From assembly GCF_026870175.2 (NCBI RefSeq), contig NZ_CP113977.2, positions 3,100,001-3,164,000 on the forward strand: a stretch of 64,000 nt of DNA. The letters run 5' to 3'. Every line of letters begins with the position of its first letter. Position 1 is the first letter of the stretch. Origin of the DNA: Flavobacterium aestivum. Lineage in GTDB: Bacteria; Bacteroidota; Bacteroidia; Flavobacteriales; Flavobacteriaceae. Both the position numbers and the translations under genes were made by a program. The notes under the pieces are model-generated. The model had not been told where the DNA came from. It was given only the letters and a program-made list of their open reading frames with translations, and made no database searches. This document shows positions 1-8,026 of the stretch, in pieces.

Positions 1-60
1 TTTGATAGGATTTAAGGATGAGAGTTTTGTAGATTAAACTATCATTGTTATAACTGTAGA

Positions 61-117
61 GACGCGATTTATCGCGTCTAACATATAGTTGTTACGTGAG
101 ACGCGATAAATTGCGTC
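61..117. repeat. REP-like palindrome pair, left of transposase
   Basis: Two near-identical palindromes, GACGCGATTTATCGCGTC at 61-78 and a variant GACGCGATAAATTGCGTC at 100-117, sit just upstream of the RAYT-type transposase remnant. Another exact copy lies downstream at 720-737. Palindromes flanking a RAYT gene are the usual arrangement for REP/BIME elements, so these are probably the binding targets of this transposase. Confidence 0.8.
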
Positions 118-146
118 TGTACATTATATTCTGATAAAAATAAATT

Positions 147-698
147 ATGGCAGAAAAATTTCGAAATAAATATAGGATTCCTTCTGCTAGATTAAAAAAT
201 TGGGATTATGGTACTAATGGAGCTTATTTCATTACGATTTAGACAAAGGAAATGAAGCACTTTTTTGGAGAAGTTGTTGATAGTGGAATGAATTTAAATG
301 CAATTGGAGCATTGGCTGAAAAATATTGGATAGAAATAGTAAAACAATTTCCATATATCGAATTGGGAAATTTTCAGATCATGCCCAATCACATGCATGG
401 AATATTGATTATTAATAAATCTGTAGAAACGCAATTAATTCCGTCTATAGAATCAGAGAAGGCAATAGGTGGATTTGCAGGAGAAAATAATCCTATGCTT
501 GCAGAAAATATTTCAAGAATAATCCGATGGTATAAAGGAAGATGTACATTTGAAATGCGAAAAGTAAATCAAAATTTCGAATGGCATTCACGTTTTCACG
601 ATCATATTATCAGAAACTCAGAATCTTTTGAAAGAATACAAAATTATATAGAAGAAAACCCATCGAAATGGGGAGAAGATAAATTTTTTAGAAAATAA
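147..698 (+). pseudogene. REP-associated tyrosine transposase (RAYT, IS200/IS605-like), broken by a stop
   Basis: The frame begins with ATG at 147 and reads MAEKFRNKYRIPSARL..., but an in-frame TAG at 240-242 interrupts it after 31 residues. It then continues in the same frame to 698. The second part carries the HUH nuclease motif (MPNHMHGILII) and a C-terminal region with RFHDHIIRN, typical of the single-stranded DNA transposases that move or copy REP palindromes. Flanking copies of the GACGCGAT palindrome support the assignment. A restart at the ATG at 252 would lack the N-terminal strand of the fold, so the gene is probably inactive unless the stop is read through. No other frame damage is visible. 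Confidence 0.85.
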
Positions 699-719
699 TT
701 ATCAGCTCACAGCCGTACA

Positions 720-737
720 GACGCGATTTATCGCGTC
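720..737. repeat. REP-like palindrome, right of transposase
   Basis: This is an exact copy of GACGCGATTTATCGCGTC found at 61-78, followed at about 742-756 by a degenerate half copy. It lies 22 bp after the transposase stop, completing a palindrome-RAYT-palindrome unit. Confidence 0.8.
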
Positions 738-787
738 TCTAGATTTATCGCATCTCTAAATTGATCTTTCAATAAAATCAATGCATT

Positions 788-1618
788 ATGAACACTCTAA
801 ATGATTTACACAAAATATCGGACTCATTTTTAAATACCGAGAAAATGCCTGTATTGTTTTTAGGACATGGTAGCCCTATGAATGCTATTGAAGAAAATCA
901 GTTTGTGACTGGTTTTCGAAACTTGGCAAAAACATTGCAAAAACCAAATGCTATTTTATGTATTTCGGCACATTGGTTTACTAATGGAACCAAAGTTACC
1001 GCTATGGAAATGCCTAGAACCATTCATGATTTTGGAGGTTTTCCACAAGAGTTATTCGAGGTACAATATCCTGCAAAAGGTAGCCCGGAATTAGCTATAA
1101 TAACCCAAGAATTATTATCACCAACGGCAGTAGAATTAGACCAACACTGGGGTTTAGACCATGGTGCATGGAGCGTAATAAAACATTTATATCCCAATGC
1201 AGATGTACCTGTAATTCAAATGAGTATTGATTACACTAAATCTGGTCAGTATCATTTTGAATTAGCCCAAAAACTAAGTGCATTAAGAAATAAAGGAATC
1301 CTAATTGTAGGCAGCGGAAATATAATTCATAATTTGCGATTAGTAGATTTTCATAATTTTGACAAAGACAATTATGGCTATGATTGGGCAATTGAAGCCA
1401 AAGAAAGCATAAATAATTATTTAGTAAACGAAAATTTCCAACCGCTTATAGATTTCGAAAAACAAAGCAAAGCATTTCAACTATCGATTCCTACGCCGGA
1501 CCATTATTTACCCTTGATTTATACTTTAGGACTAAAAGGGAAATCAGAAGAATTGAGCTTGTTTAATGACAAATTGGTTGCAGGTTCTCTAAGTATGACT
1601 TCGGTGAAGATTTTTTAA
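788..1618 (+). CDS. ygiD: 4,5-DOPA dioxygenase-type extradiol ring-cleavage enzyme
   Basis: This 276-residue protein matches the LigB/DODA family of class III extradiol dioxygenases, which open catechol-type rings using a metal bound by histidines. Visible conserved features are LGHGSPMNAI near residue 26, ISAHWF near 61, DQHWGLDHGAW near 117 and GSGNIIHNL near 176. These supply the metal and catalytic histidines. The length is close to E. coli YgiD. A later ATG at 845 starts exactly at MPVLFLGHGS, so the first 19 residues may not be translated, although this extension looks protein-like. It stands alone between the REP unit and a convergent PQQ-repeat gene. The physiological substrate cannot be read from sequence. 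Confidence 0.85.
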   Translation: MNTLNDLHKISDSFLNTEKMPVLFLGHGSPMNAIEENQFVTGFRNLAKTLQKPNAILCISAHWFTNGTKVTAMEMPRTIHDFGGFPQELFEVQYPAKGSPELAIITQELLSPTAVELDQHWGLDHGAWSVIKHLYPNADVPVIQMSIDYTKSGQYHFELAQKLSALRNKGILIVGSGNIIHNLRLVDFHNFDKDNYGYDWAIEAKESINNYLVNENFQPLIDFEKQSKAFQLSIPTPDHYLPLIYTLGLKGKSEELSLFNDKLVAGSLSMTSVKIF

Positions 1619-1648
1619 GACAATTAAAAAGCTTTTTTAAATCACTCT

Positions 1649-2989
1649 TTATTTTTGCAACTCAATTGCATAACAATTCCCATCTGCGCTTCCAAAATAC
1701 ACAGTATTATTGGCAACAAATGGTGAAGAAACAATTGGGCCCAATTTATAGAATTCATCCATTACTTTTTTATTATTGCTATAAAGTGAAATATTCGATC
1801 CTTTGGCAGCATATCTAAAGTCCAAAAGGTCATTATTTAGAATTCCAGGAGCAAATAGTTTTCTGTTTTCTGTACTAAAGCTATTCCATTCTTTGCCTGA
1901 GGATTCAATATTCAAAGCAAAAAAGTTACCTGTGAAATCACCAAAGTAAGCCGTTTTACCCGCTATTGCAGGAGAGGAATATATGTAGCCATTAGCTTTG
2001 AATTTAAATAATTCGGTGCCGGTTTTTGCATCCAAGCCTAGCAATAAATAAGAATCCGAAGTGCCAACATACACCACATTATTTACTACAACTGCAGAAC
2101 TTAATATCCAGGAAGAGGCGGCATTGTATTTCCAAACCAGTTTACCAGTTTCGGCATTGACAGCAAAGAAAAAAGGATCACGAGCTCCAAAATAAACCAT
2201 ATCATTGGCAACAGCAACTGTAGATTGAATTCCTGTAAAACCAGATTTTCTTCCCGTTTCAAATCGCCAGCGCTCTTTGCCAGTTTCTGCATCTATCGCA
2301 TATAAATTGGCATCCCAACTACCAATATACAAACTGTTTTTATAAAGAACAGGACTGCAATGAATAGAGCCATTTGCTTTAAATGTCCATTTTAGTTCTC
2401 CTGTAAGCGCATTGAGTGCATATACATTCCCATCACTGCTCCCAAAGAAAAGACTTGGATTTTCCTCTTCAAGATTTATTACTGGTGATGATAAAAAGAA
2501 ATCCCATAAATCGTCCATATACATATCAAGTGGTTTCATGCCTAAAGAGCCTTTTTCCCCGAACCAATTTTCCCCACCGGTTTTAAACTTCCATTTCAAA
2601 TGGCCGTTTTTGGTATCAATAGCATAATAATTACCATCAAAACTACCTATATAGACCAGATTTTTAAAAATTACTGGTGAACTATGTACAGCACCGCCTG
2701 TTTTAAATTTCCAATGTAATTTTCCGGACTGTTCCTCAATTGCATAAAGAAACCCATCTTCGCTACCTATGTAAACAATTCCATTTTGAACGATAGGTGA
2801 TGAAAATATTTTTCCATTTGTTTTAAAAGCCCATTTTTGGTTACCCAAAGGCTTATATTTTGGATCATTGTTAAAGACTCGATCTTGAAATGCACTAATT
2901 GTTGTATTTTTTTCCAGTTGTGCAAAAACAGAACTACTACTCGTAATTAAAAAAAGTGAGAGGATAATTACTATAAATGATTTATTCAT
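1649..2989 (-). CDS. Exported PQQ-repeat beta-propeller protein
   Basis: This 446-residue protein has an N-terminal signal peptide (hydrophobic run, then VFAQ) followed by about seven or eight repeats of the PQQ-enzyme/BamB type, each with a pattern like VYIGSxDGxLYAIDxxTGxxxWxFKT. These repeats form an eight-bladed propeller in known relatives. No PQQ dehydrogenase catalytic motif is seen, so it is more likely a periplasmic or surface scaffold or binding protein than an oxidoreductase. It is a single gene, convergent with the DODA gene and divergent from kdsB. BamB-like function is possible, but the copy lacks a lipobox cysteine. The propeller class is secure, the role unknown. Confidence 0.8.
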   Translation of the reverse strand: MNKSFIVIILSLFLITSSSSVFAQLEKNTTISAFQDRVFNNDPKYKPLGNQKWAFKTNGKIFSSPIVQNGIVYIGSEDGFLYAIEEQSGKLHWKFKTGGAVHSSPVIFKNLVYIGSFDGNYYAIDTKNGHLKWKFKTGGENWFGEKGSLGMKPLDMYMDDLWDFFLSSPVINLEEENPSLFFGSSDGNVYALNALTGELKWTFKANGSIHCSPVLYKNSLYIGSWDANLYAIDAETGKERWRFETGRKSGFTGIQSTVAVANDMVYFGARDPFFFAVNAETGKLVWKYNAASSWILSSAVVVNNVVYVGTSDSYLLLGLDAKTGTELFKFKANGYIYSSPAIAGKTAYFGDFTGNFFALNIESSGKEWNSFSTENRKLFAPGILNNDLLDFRYAAKGSNISLYSNNKKVMDEFYKLGPIVSSPFVANNTVYFGSADGNCYAIELQK

Positions 2990-3222
2990 GCTATTTTATT
3001 TTTTGTGAGTGCAAATGACATTTTTGAAGATGACAATATAGCAAGAAATTTAATACTAAAAATGTGTTTCTATCATTCTGTAAAATATTTAACAAGAAAG
3101 ATTAAATTAGAGTTAAAACTTATATTTAGCTGATTTTTAAACAAAAAAATATAAGGATTGAACCTGATGCTTTGTGTAATTAATTCATTAAGATTTCAAT
3201 TTAATTTTAGATTATAAAAAAG

Positions 3223-3230
3223 TATATTTG
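3223..3230 (+). promoter_or_regulatory. Bacteroidota -7 box upstream of kdsB
   Basis: TATATTTG matches the TAnnTTTG -7 consensus of the Bacteroidota primary sigma factor and lies 29 bp before the kdsB ATG. No perfect TTG -33 element is seen at the expected distance. Confidence 0.5.
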
Positions 3231-3258
3231 AAACTTATATTGAAATTGAATAAGAAAA

Positions 3259-3984
3259 ATGAAAATAATAGCAGTCGTTCCAGCCCGTTACGCATCTACA
3301 CGATTTCCAGCAAAACTCATGCAAGATTTAGGAGGCAAAACCGTGATTTTAAGAACTTATGAAGCAGCCATAAATACAAATTTGTTCGACGACGTTTTTG
3401 TGGTAACGGATTCTGATTTAATCTATAACGAAATTGTTTCTAATGGTGGAAAAGCCATTCGAAGCGTAAAAGAACATGAATCGGGGAGTGATCGTATTGC
3501 CGAAGCTGTAGAAAATCTGGATGTAGATATTGTGATTAATGTGCAGGGAGATGAACCTTTTATAGATAAGGAACCTTTGGCAAAAGTTATTGAAGTTTTT
3601 AAAAACGATTTAAGCCAACAAGTCGATTTAGCTTCGTTGATGCGTGAGATAACAAATGAAGATGAAATCAATAATCCTAATAATGTAAAAGTGGTAGTAG
3701 ATCAAAACGGATTTGCTTTGTACTTTTCTCGTTCAGTGATTCCGTATCCAAGAGAAGTAAATGTAGGTGTTAGATATATGCAGCATATTGGCATTTATGC
3801 CTTTAGAAAACAAGCGTTATTAGATTTCTATAATTTGCCAATGAAATCATTAGAGGCTTCCGAAAAGCTAGAGCAATTACGATATTTAGAATTTGGAAAG
3901 CGCATCAAAATGGTTGAAACCACTCATGTAGGAATCGGAATTGATACTCTTGAAGATTTGGAAAAAGCTAGAAAAATGATCTAG
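3259..3984 (+). CDS. kdsB: 3-deoxy-manno-octulosonate cytidylyltransferase
   Basis: KdsB activates Kdo with CTP to give CMP-Kdo, used for the inner core of lipopolysaccharide in the cytoplasm. The 241-residue protein begins with the nucleotidyltransferase signature [19 protein letters not shown]. It has NVQGDEPFI near residue 94, which binds metal and nucleotide, and [14 protein letters not shown] near the C-terminus, all typical of KdsB. The length is normal (about 245). It appears monocistronic, with its own -7 box upstream and a strong terminator hairpin after the stop. No anomaly is seen. Confidence 0.96.
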   Translation: MKIIAVVPARYASTRFPAKLMQDLGGKTVILRTYEAAINTNLFDDVFVVTDSDLIYNEIVSNGGKAIRSVKEHESGSDRIAEAVENLDVDIVINVQGDEPFIDKEPLAKVIEVFKNDLSQQVDLASLMREITNEDEINNPNNVKVVVDQNGFALYFSRSVIPYPREVNVGVRYMQHIGIYAFRKQALLDFYNLPMKSLEASEKLEQLRYLEFGKRIKMVETTHVGIGIDTLEDLEKARKMI

Positions 3985-4008
3985 ATCTATAGCCTAAATT
4001 AAAAAAGG

Positions 4009-4062
4009 AACAGCATAAAAAACAGGAATAAACAAAAGTATATTCCTGTTTTTTATGCTGTT
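4009..4062. terminator. Bidirectional terminator between convergent genes
   Basis: A perfect 22-bp inverted repeat, AACAGCATAAAAAACAGGAATA paired with its complement at 4041-4062, encloses a 10-nt loop. The internal A and T runs give a U-tract in both directions. It serves kdsB (plus) and the methyltransferase-like gene (minus), and the end of the latter CDS (4053-4062) lies inside the stem. Confidence 0.85.
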
Positions 4063-4718
4063 TTGTTGATAATAATCAACTCATTATGTCTTTCAATTCT
4101 GGGAATTGATTGAATTTGGTAATGATTATCATTAAATTCTTCTATATAGGTTTTATTTCTAGAATTATGAGCTGCCGTTAAACACATAGTATTAAAAAGG
4201 ATGGTTCCCTTACTTTTTAATAAATAACAAATACGGTTCACAAAAAATTCTTCGAATAAAAAGTTAGGCATTGTGGTGTCTTGAAAAATGTCAATAATAA
4301 TCAAGTCGTATCTGTCTTTTGTTTTCAAAACAAACTCAAAAGCATCGTCAATTATAATTTCTAAATTTTGAATCTCGTTTAATTTAAAATATTCATTGGC
4401 AATAGTAATGATACCAGGATCTATTTCTACACCAGTAATTTTACCATTAAAGTTAATCTCGTCAACCAAAGTTTTGATCACACTTCCTCCTGCAACCCCC
4501 AGCACCAGTACATGTTCCATCTTTGCGATTTTTTCAAATCCAATATGTTTTAGCCCTTTTCTCAAAATGCGTTGTAGACTACCATAAGAATAATTGGTGT
4601 TTTCTGAATCTAAAACCAATTCCCCATTTGCCCAGGTTACTTCTATAGTTTTACTTAAAGAAGAATTTACTTTAAAAATTTTTATAGGAATGAAATAACT
4701 AAACAGTTTCTTTAACAT
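4053..4718 (-). CDS. Spermidine synthase-like class I SAM-fold protein
   Basis: This 221-residue protein carries the Rossmann fold of the spermidine synthase/methyltransferase group. The nucleotide loop VLVLGVAGGSVIKTL lies near residue 70, the acidic strand-2 motif GVEIDPGII near 96, and DLIIIDIFQDTTMP near 138. It is shorter than a true SpeE (about 285), lacking most of the N-terminal beta domain. It may therefore be a stand-alone spermidine-synthase-like methyltransferase of unknown acceptor rather than a polyamine synthase. Its last codons overlap the bidirectional terminator shared with kdsB. The divergent acyltransferase gene starts 65 bp away, so both probably share a promoter region. 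Confidence 0.75.
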   Translation of the reverse strand: MLKKLFSYFIPIKIFKVNSSLSKTIEVTWANGELVLDSENTNYSYGSLQRILRKGLKHIGFEKIAKMEHVLVLGVAGGSVIKTLVDEINFNGKITGVEIDPGIITIANEYFKLNEIQNLEIIIDDAFEFVLKTKDRYDLIIIDIFQDTTMPNFLFEEFFVNRICYLLKSKGTILFNTMCLTAAHNSRNKTYIEEFNDNHYQIQSIPRIERHNELIIINKTA

Positions 4719-4782
4719 TAGTTTGAGTTTTTACCAAAAATAGGATTTAAATTATTTATTTTGCGCAAAAATTAAAAATTTA

Positions 4783-5337
4783 ATGAAGAAACAAATCTAC
4801 AGATGGATATTTTTTAATCTTATGGGGTGGAAAATAGGAGGAGATTTTGATGAGAAAATAAAGAAATGTGTAGTAACAGTAATGCCACACACCAGTTGGC
4901 ATGATTTTTATATAGCCATAATTTGTAGAGGAGCAACAGGAGTAGATATCAATTGGGTTGGAAAAAAAGAATTGTTTCGTTTTCCATTTGGATGGTTTTT
5001 TAAATATTTAGGAGGAGCTCCATTGGATCGTACAGGAGGTTTAAATAAAGTAGATTCTATTGCTGCCCTTTTTGATTCAAAAGAAGTATTCCGTTTGGGA
5101 TTATCACCGGAAGGAACCCGTCAAAAGGTAGAGCAACTCAAAACTGGATTTTATTATATAGCCCTTAAAGCAAATGTACCCATAGTTCCGGTCGCATTAG
5201 ATTTTGGAAAAAAAGTGGTTAGTTTTGGAGCACCAATAACGCCATCAGGAAATATAGATTCTGATTTAGCTATTTTGTACACTCATTACAAAGGTGTAAC
5301 TGGAAAATATCCTGAAAAAGGATTCCAAATAAAGTAA
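4783..5337 (+). CDS. 1-acyl-glycerol-3-phosphate acyltransferase family protein (PlsC-like)
   Basis: This 184-residue protein has the acyltransferase block I motif HTSWHD (HX4D form) near residue 36 and the phosphate-binding block III motif LSPEGTRQ near 107. A VPIVPVALDF segment near 131 completes the PlsC fold. It is shorter than canonical PlsC and has no obvious transmembrane anchor, as is common in the Bacteroidota stand-alone group. It probably transfers an acyl chain to a lysophospholipid or an aminolipid precursor at the inner membrane. The exact acceptor is unknown. Confidence 0.82.
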   Translation: MKKQIYRWIFFNLMGWKIGGDFDEKIKKCVVTVMPHTSWHDFYIAIICRGATGVDINWVGKKELFRFPFGWFFKYLGGAPLDRTGGLNKVDSIAALFDSKEVFRLGLSPEGTRQKVEQLKTGFYYIALKANVPIVPVALDFGKKVVSFGAPITPSGNIDSDLAILYTHYKGVTGKYPEKGFQIK

Positions 5338-5437
5338 AGTTTTAATTTGTTCCTACCTTCCTGAGAATTGGATAAAACAAAAAATAAAAATTAAATTTTC
5401 AAATTTCAAAAAATAGAAGAGGTAAGTACTTCCAGTA

Positions 5438-5911
5438 TTAATTTGGTGTATAAACTTTGAAAGTGCCGTTTTTGTAAAAAAACACAATTTTCTCCAGTTC
5501 ATCTGATGAAGCACTACTAAGAAGATTTGAATTTTCTAATTTTTGAGTTTCGATTGAATTAGTTTCCATTGGATTTTTAATTTCTGAAAATAAATCCAAT
5601 GGTAAAATTTCAGAACTGGATGGGGTAGTGGTAGTATTTTTTAAATCTTCGGAAATACTATCCTTCAAAATATTTTCTTCATTTATTTTAGGAAACGAAC
5701 CACTCCCATTCAATATCCAATATAAATCTACCTCTGGAAAAATATCAATTATTTTAAGAATAAAATCCAAACTAGGTTTGTTTCTACCTGAAAGTAGGTG
5801 GGACATACTAGAACGTTGCACCCCAATTTTATCTGCAAATGAGGAGGCATTCAGACCAAAATAGTCTAAGATAATTTCTAGTCTCTTTATAAATTCATCA
5901 GTGTTTACCAT
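5438..5911 (-). CDS. XRE-family helix-turn-helix regulator
   Basis: Residues about 5-62 form a Cro/CI-type HTH: FADKIGVQRSSMSHLLSGRNKPSLDFILKI is a clear helix-turn-helix followed by the usual third-helix region. The remaining 95 residues are polar, rich in Ser, Thr and Glu, and end in a short FYKNGTFKVYTPN tail. The 157-residue architecture is common for chromosomal Flavobacteriaceae XRE proteins of unknown target. A -7-like box (TACATTTG on the minus strand) lies at 5942-5949. It is divergent from the M14 peptidase gene across about 310 bp of AT-rich DNA, which it could regulate. Confidence 0.8.
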   Translation of the reverse strand: MVNTDEFIKRLEIILDYFGLNASSFADKIGVQRSSMSHLLSGRNKPSLDFILKIIDIFPEVDLYWILNGSGSFPKINEENILKDSISEDLKNTTTTPSSSEILPLDLFSEIKNPMETNSIETQKLENSNLLSSASSDELEKIVFFYKNGTFKVYTPN

Positions 5912-6195
5912 TGTGAATTACTGTTTAAGTTAGAGCATTTACAAATGTAATTAAACTATGTGATATCTACTAATTTGCATTACGAAAATGCATCAATCAG
6001 GTATATTTGTTTATAGTGATCAATTATATAAACACTCCTAAATAATTGATATTAAAAAAAATAGACAATTCTTTAACAGAATACAATTAGTTCTTATGCT
6101 TTTGTTTTTATCGCAATTCAAAAGTTTAAAAAATTGTTTACAAATTTAAATAGATTAAAAATTTCATTGTTTACAATTATAACTATAAAGATGTT

Positions 6196-6203
6196 TACTT
6201 TTG
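6196..6203 (+). promoter_or_regulatory. -7 box upstream of the M14 peptidase
   Basis: TACTTTTG matches TAnnTTTG and ends 18 bp before the ATG at 6222. A second match, TATATTTG, lies farther up at 6002-6009. The rest of the 310-bp interval (5912-6221) is AT-rich with no further gene. Confidence 0.45.
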
Positions 6204-6221
6204 TAAATTAAACATTGTAAT

Positions 6222-7376
6222 ATGAATTTGGAAGAATTATTTATTCAGAATAAAGAAAGCTTAATTGAGGGACGCTATCTTACTTTAGATTCTATAACTC
6301 CTTTATTGGAGAGAAATAATATCAAAAAGAATGTAAAAATTATTGGTGAATCTGTTTTAGAAGCGCCAATTTATAGCTACCAAGTTGGGACAGGAAAAAC
6401 AAAAATCTTCCTGTGGTCACAAATGCATGGAAACGAAAGCACAACTACTAAAGCGCTTTTTGACTTTATAAATTTACTAAACAGTGAAACAGATTTAGCA
6501 AAAGAATTACTGGGAGCTTTTACTTTTTCCTGCATCCCTATGCTGAATCCTGATGGAGCAAAATTATATACACGAGCCAATGCCAACGATGTCGACTTGA
6601 ATCGTGATTCACAAACTCTAACTCAGCCAGAAAGTAAAGTTTTAAGAGCAGCTTTCGAAGAATTTGAGCCTCATTTTTGTTTTAATCTACACGATCAGCG
6701 CACTATTTTTGGAGTTTCAGATACCGGAAAACCAGCAACAATGTCTTTCTTGGCACCTTCTTATAATGAAGAAAGAGAAGTAAATGAAACCAGATTGCAG
6801 TCAATTAACCTAATTGCAGGAATAAATGATGTTTTACAGCAATACATACCTGGTCAAATAGGTCGATTTGATGATTCGTTCAATATTAACTGTATCGGAG
6901 ATACTTTTCAATTTCTTGGAGTGCCTACATTATTATTTGAGGCAGGACATTTCCAAGATGATTATCTGAGAGAAGAGACCAGAAAGTTTGCATTTATGGC
7001 CTTAGTTTCCAGTTTTACAATACTTAACGAAAACGATATAGTTAGCAATGGAATTGACAAATATTTAAACATTCCGCAGAATAAAGTCGTTTTTTATGAT
7101 TTTATGTATAAAAATGTCAAAATAAATTATGATGGTATTGAAATAATTACGAATTTTGCTGCACAATATAAAGAAGAATTAATAGAAGGTCAAATTTGTT
7201 TTAATGCTTACATAATTGAAGTAGGTGATTTAGAAAATTATTTTGGTCATTATGAGTTCGATGCTGAAGGAGCATCTTATAAAGATGATTTTACTAATAT
7301 TCCTAATATAAATCAAAAAGCAGACTTTTATTTAAATGATAATTTGCATTTTGTTAATGGATTAATAAAAAAGTAA
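6222..7376 (+). CDS. M14-family zinc carboxypeptidase
   Basis: This 384-residue protein has the M14 zinc triad: H69 and E72 in SQMHGNESTT, and H157 in CFNLHDQRT. It also has the substrate-carboxylate arginine in DVDLNRDS (R128) and a candidate catalytic glutamate in TLLFEAGHF (E240). No signal peptide is seen, so it probably acts in the cytoplasm, perhaps on amino-acid or peptide conjugates. The C-terminal 120 residues form an additional domain without a recognised motif. It is followed 77 bp later by an Lrp-type regulator. The family is sure, the substrate unknown. Confidence 0.85.
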   Translation: MNLEELFIQNKESLIEGRYLTLDSITPLLERNNIKKNVKIIGESVLEAPIYSYQVGTGKTKIFLWSQMHGNESTTTKALFDFINLLNSETDLAKELLGAFTFSCIPMLNPDGAKLYTRANANDVDLNRDSQTLTQPESKVLRAAFEEFEPHFCFNLHDQRTIFGVSDTGKPATMSFLAPSYNEEREVNETRLQSINLIAGINDVLQQYIPGQIGRFDDSFNINCIGDTFQFLGVPTLLFEAGHFQDDYLREETRKFAFMALVSSFTILNENDIVSNGIDKYLNIPQNKVVFYDFMYKNVKINYDGIEIITNFAAQYKEELIEGQICFNAYIIEVGDLENYFGHYEFDAEGASYKDDFTNIPNINQKADFYLNDNLHFVNGLIKK

Positions 7377-7453
7377 TTTTTTTAGCATTTTATTCAACTT
7401 TTATGCATAAATTTAATCTTTATATTAAAAAATAACCATATAATAAAAGAATT

Positions 7454-7933
7454 ATGAGTAAGTTCCGTTTAGATGAAGTAGATCACCAGATACTAGATAT
7501 GTTGATTGACAACACAAGAGTTCCATTTACTGACATTGCCAAAAAATTATTAATTTCTGCAGGAACTGTCCACGTTAGAGTTAAGAAAATGGAGGATGCC
7601 GGTATAATTATGGGATCTTCATTGGTTCTTGATTATGATAAATTGGGGTATTCTTTTATCGCCTATGTAGGTGTTTTTCTTAATAACACTTCACAAACTA
7701 AATTCGTTTTAGAACGTATTAACGAAATTCCTTATGTAACTGTAGCTTCAGTAACTACAGGTAAATTTAATATTTTTTGCAAAATCAGAGCAAAAGATAC
7801 TAAGCATGCTAAAGACGTAATCTTTATGATTGACGATATTGATGGAGTATACAGAACAGAAACTATGATTTCATTAGAAGAAAGCATCAACGATAAGAAG
7901 CGTTTGATGCACACTATCTTTAAAGAAATGTAA
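7454..7933 (+). CDS. Lrp/AsnC-family transcriptional regulator
   Basis: This 159-residue protein has an N-terminal winged-HTH (QILDMLIDNTRVPFTDIAKK, then ISAGTVHVRVKKMEDAGII, residues about 8-55). The C-terminal RAM domain (about 70-150) binds amino-acid effectors and mediates octamer formation in this family. The length is typical. It follows the M14 peptidase on the same strand and ends at a strong terminator, so it may report amino-acid status to that gene or act globally. Confidence 0.9.
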   Translation: MSKFRLDEVDHQILDMLIDNTRVPFTDIAKKLLISAGTVHVRVKKMEDAGIIMGSSLVLDYDKLGYSFIAYVGVFLNNTSQTKFVLERINEIPYVTVASVTTGKFNIFCKIRAKDTKHAKDVIFMIDDIDGVYRTETMISLEESINDKKRLMHTIFKEM

Positions 7934-7962
7934 TGAAATCTTGAATGCTATATTATAAATAT

Positions 7963-7990
7963 AACCTCAAGTGTAATCTTGGGGTTTTTT
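7963..7990 (+). terminator. Rho-independent terminator after the Lrp gene
   Basis: The stem AACCTCAAG / CTTGGGGTT (one G-T pair) with a 6-nt loop is followed by a run of T. It overlaps the longest possible upstream extension of the next frame, which argues that ppc starts at the later ATG at 8027. Confidence 0.8.
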
Positions 7991-8026
7991 TATGCCAAAT
8001 TAACCAATTTAACCGATATAACCTTT

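Noticed and set aside
61..120. CRISPR-like repeat pair
   Set aside because: Only two short palindromes with unequal spacing flank a transposase; no array, spacers or cas genes are present.
1618..1650. Short AAAAAGCTTTTTT palindrome as terminator
   Set aside because: The stem is only A, T and one GC pair core, too weak to support a call.
4053..4718. True spermidine synthase (speE)
   Set aside because: The protein is too short and lacks the N-terminal beta domain; only the Rossmann core is clear.
7979..8026. Upstream extension of ppc
   Set aside because: The extension begins inside the terminator of the Lrp gene, and the family N-terminus fits the ATG at 8027.
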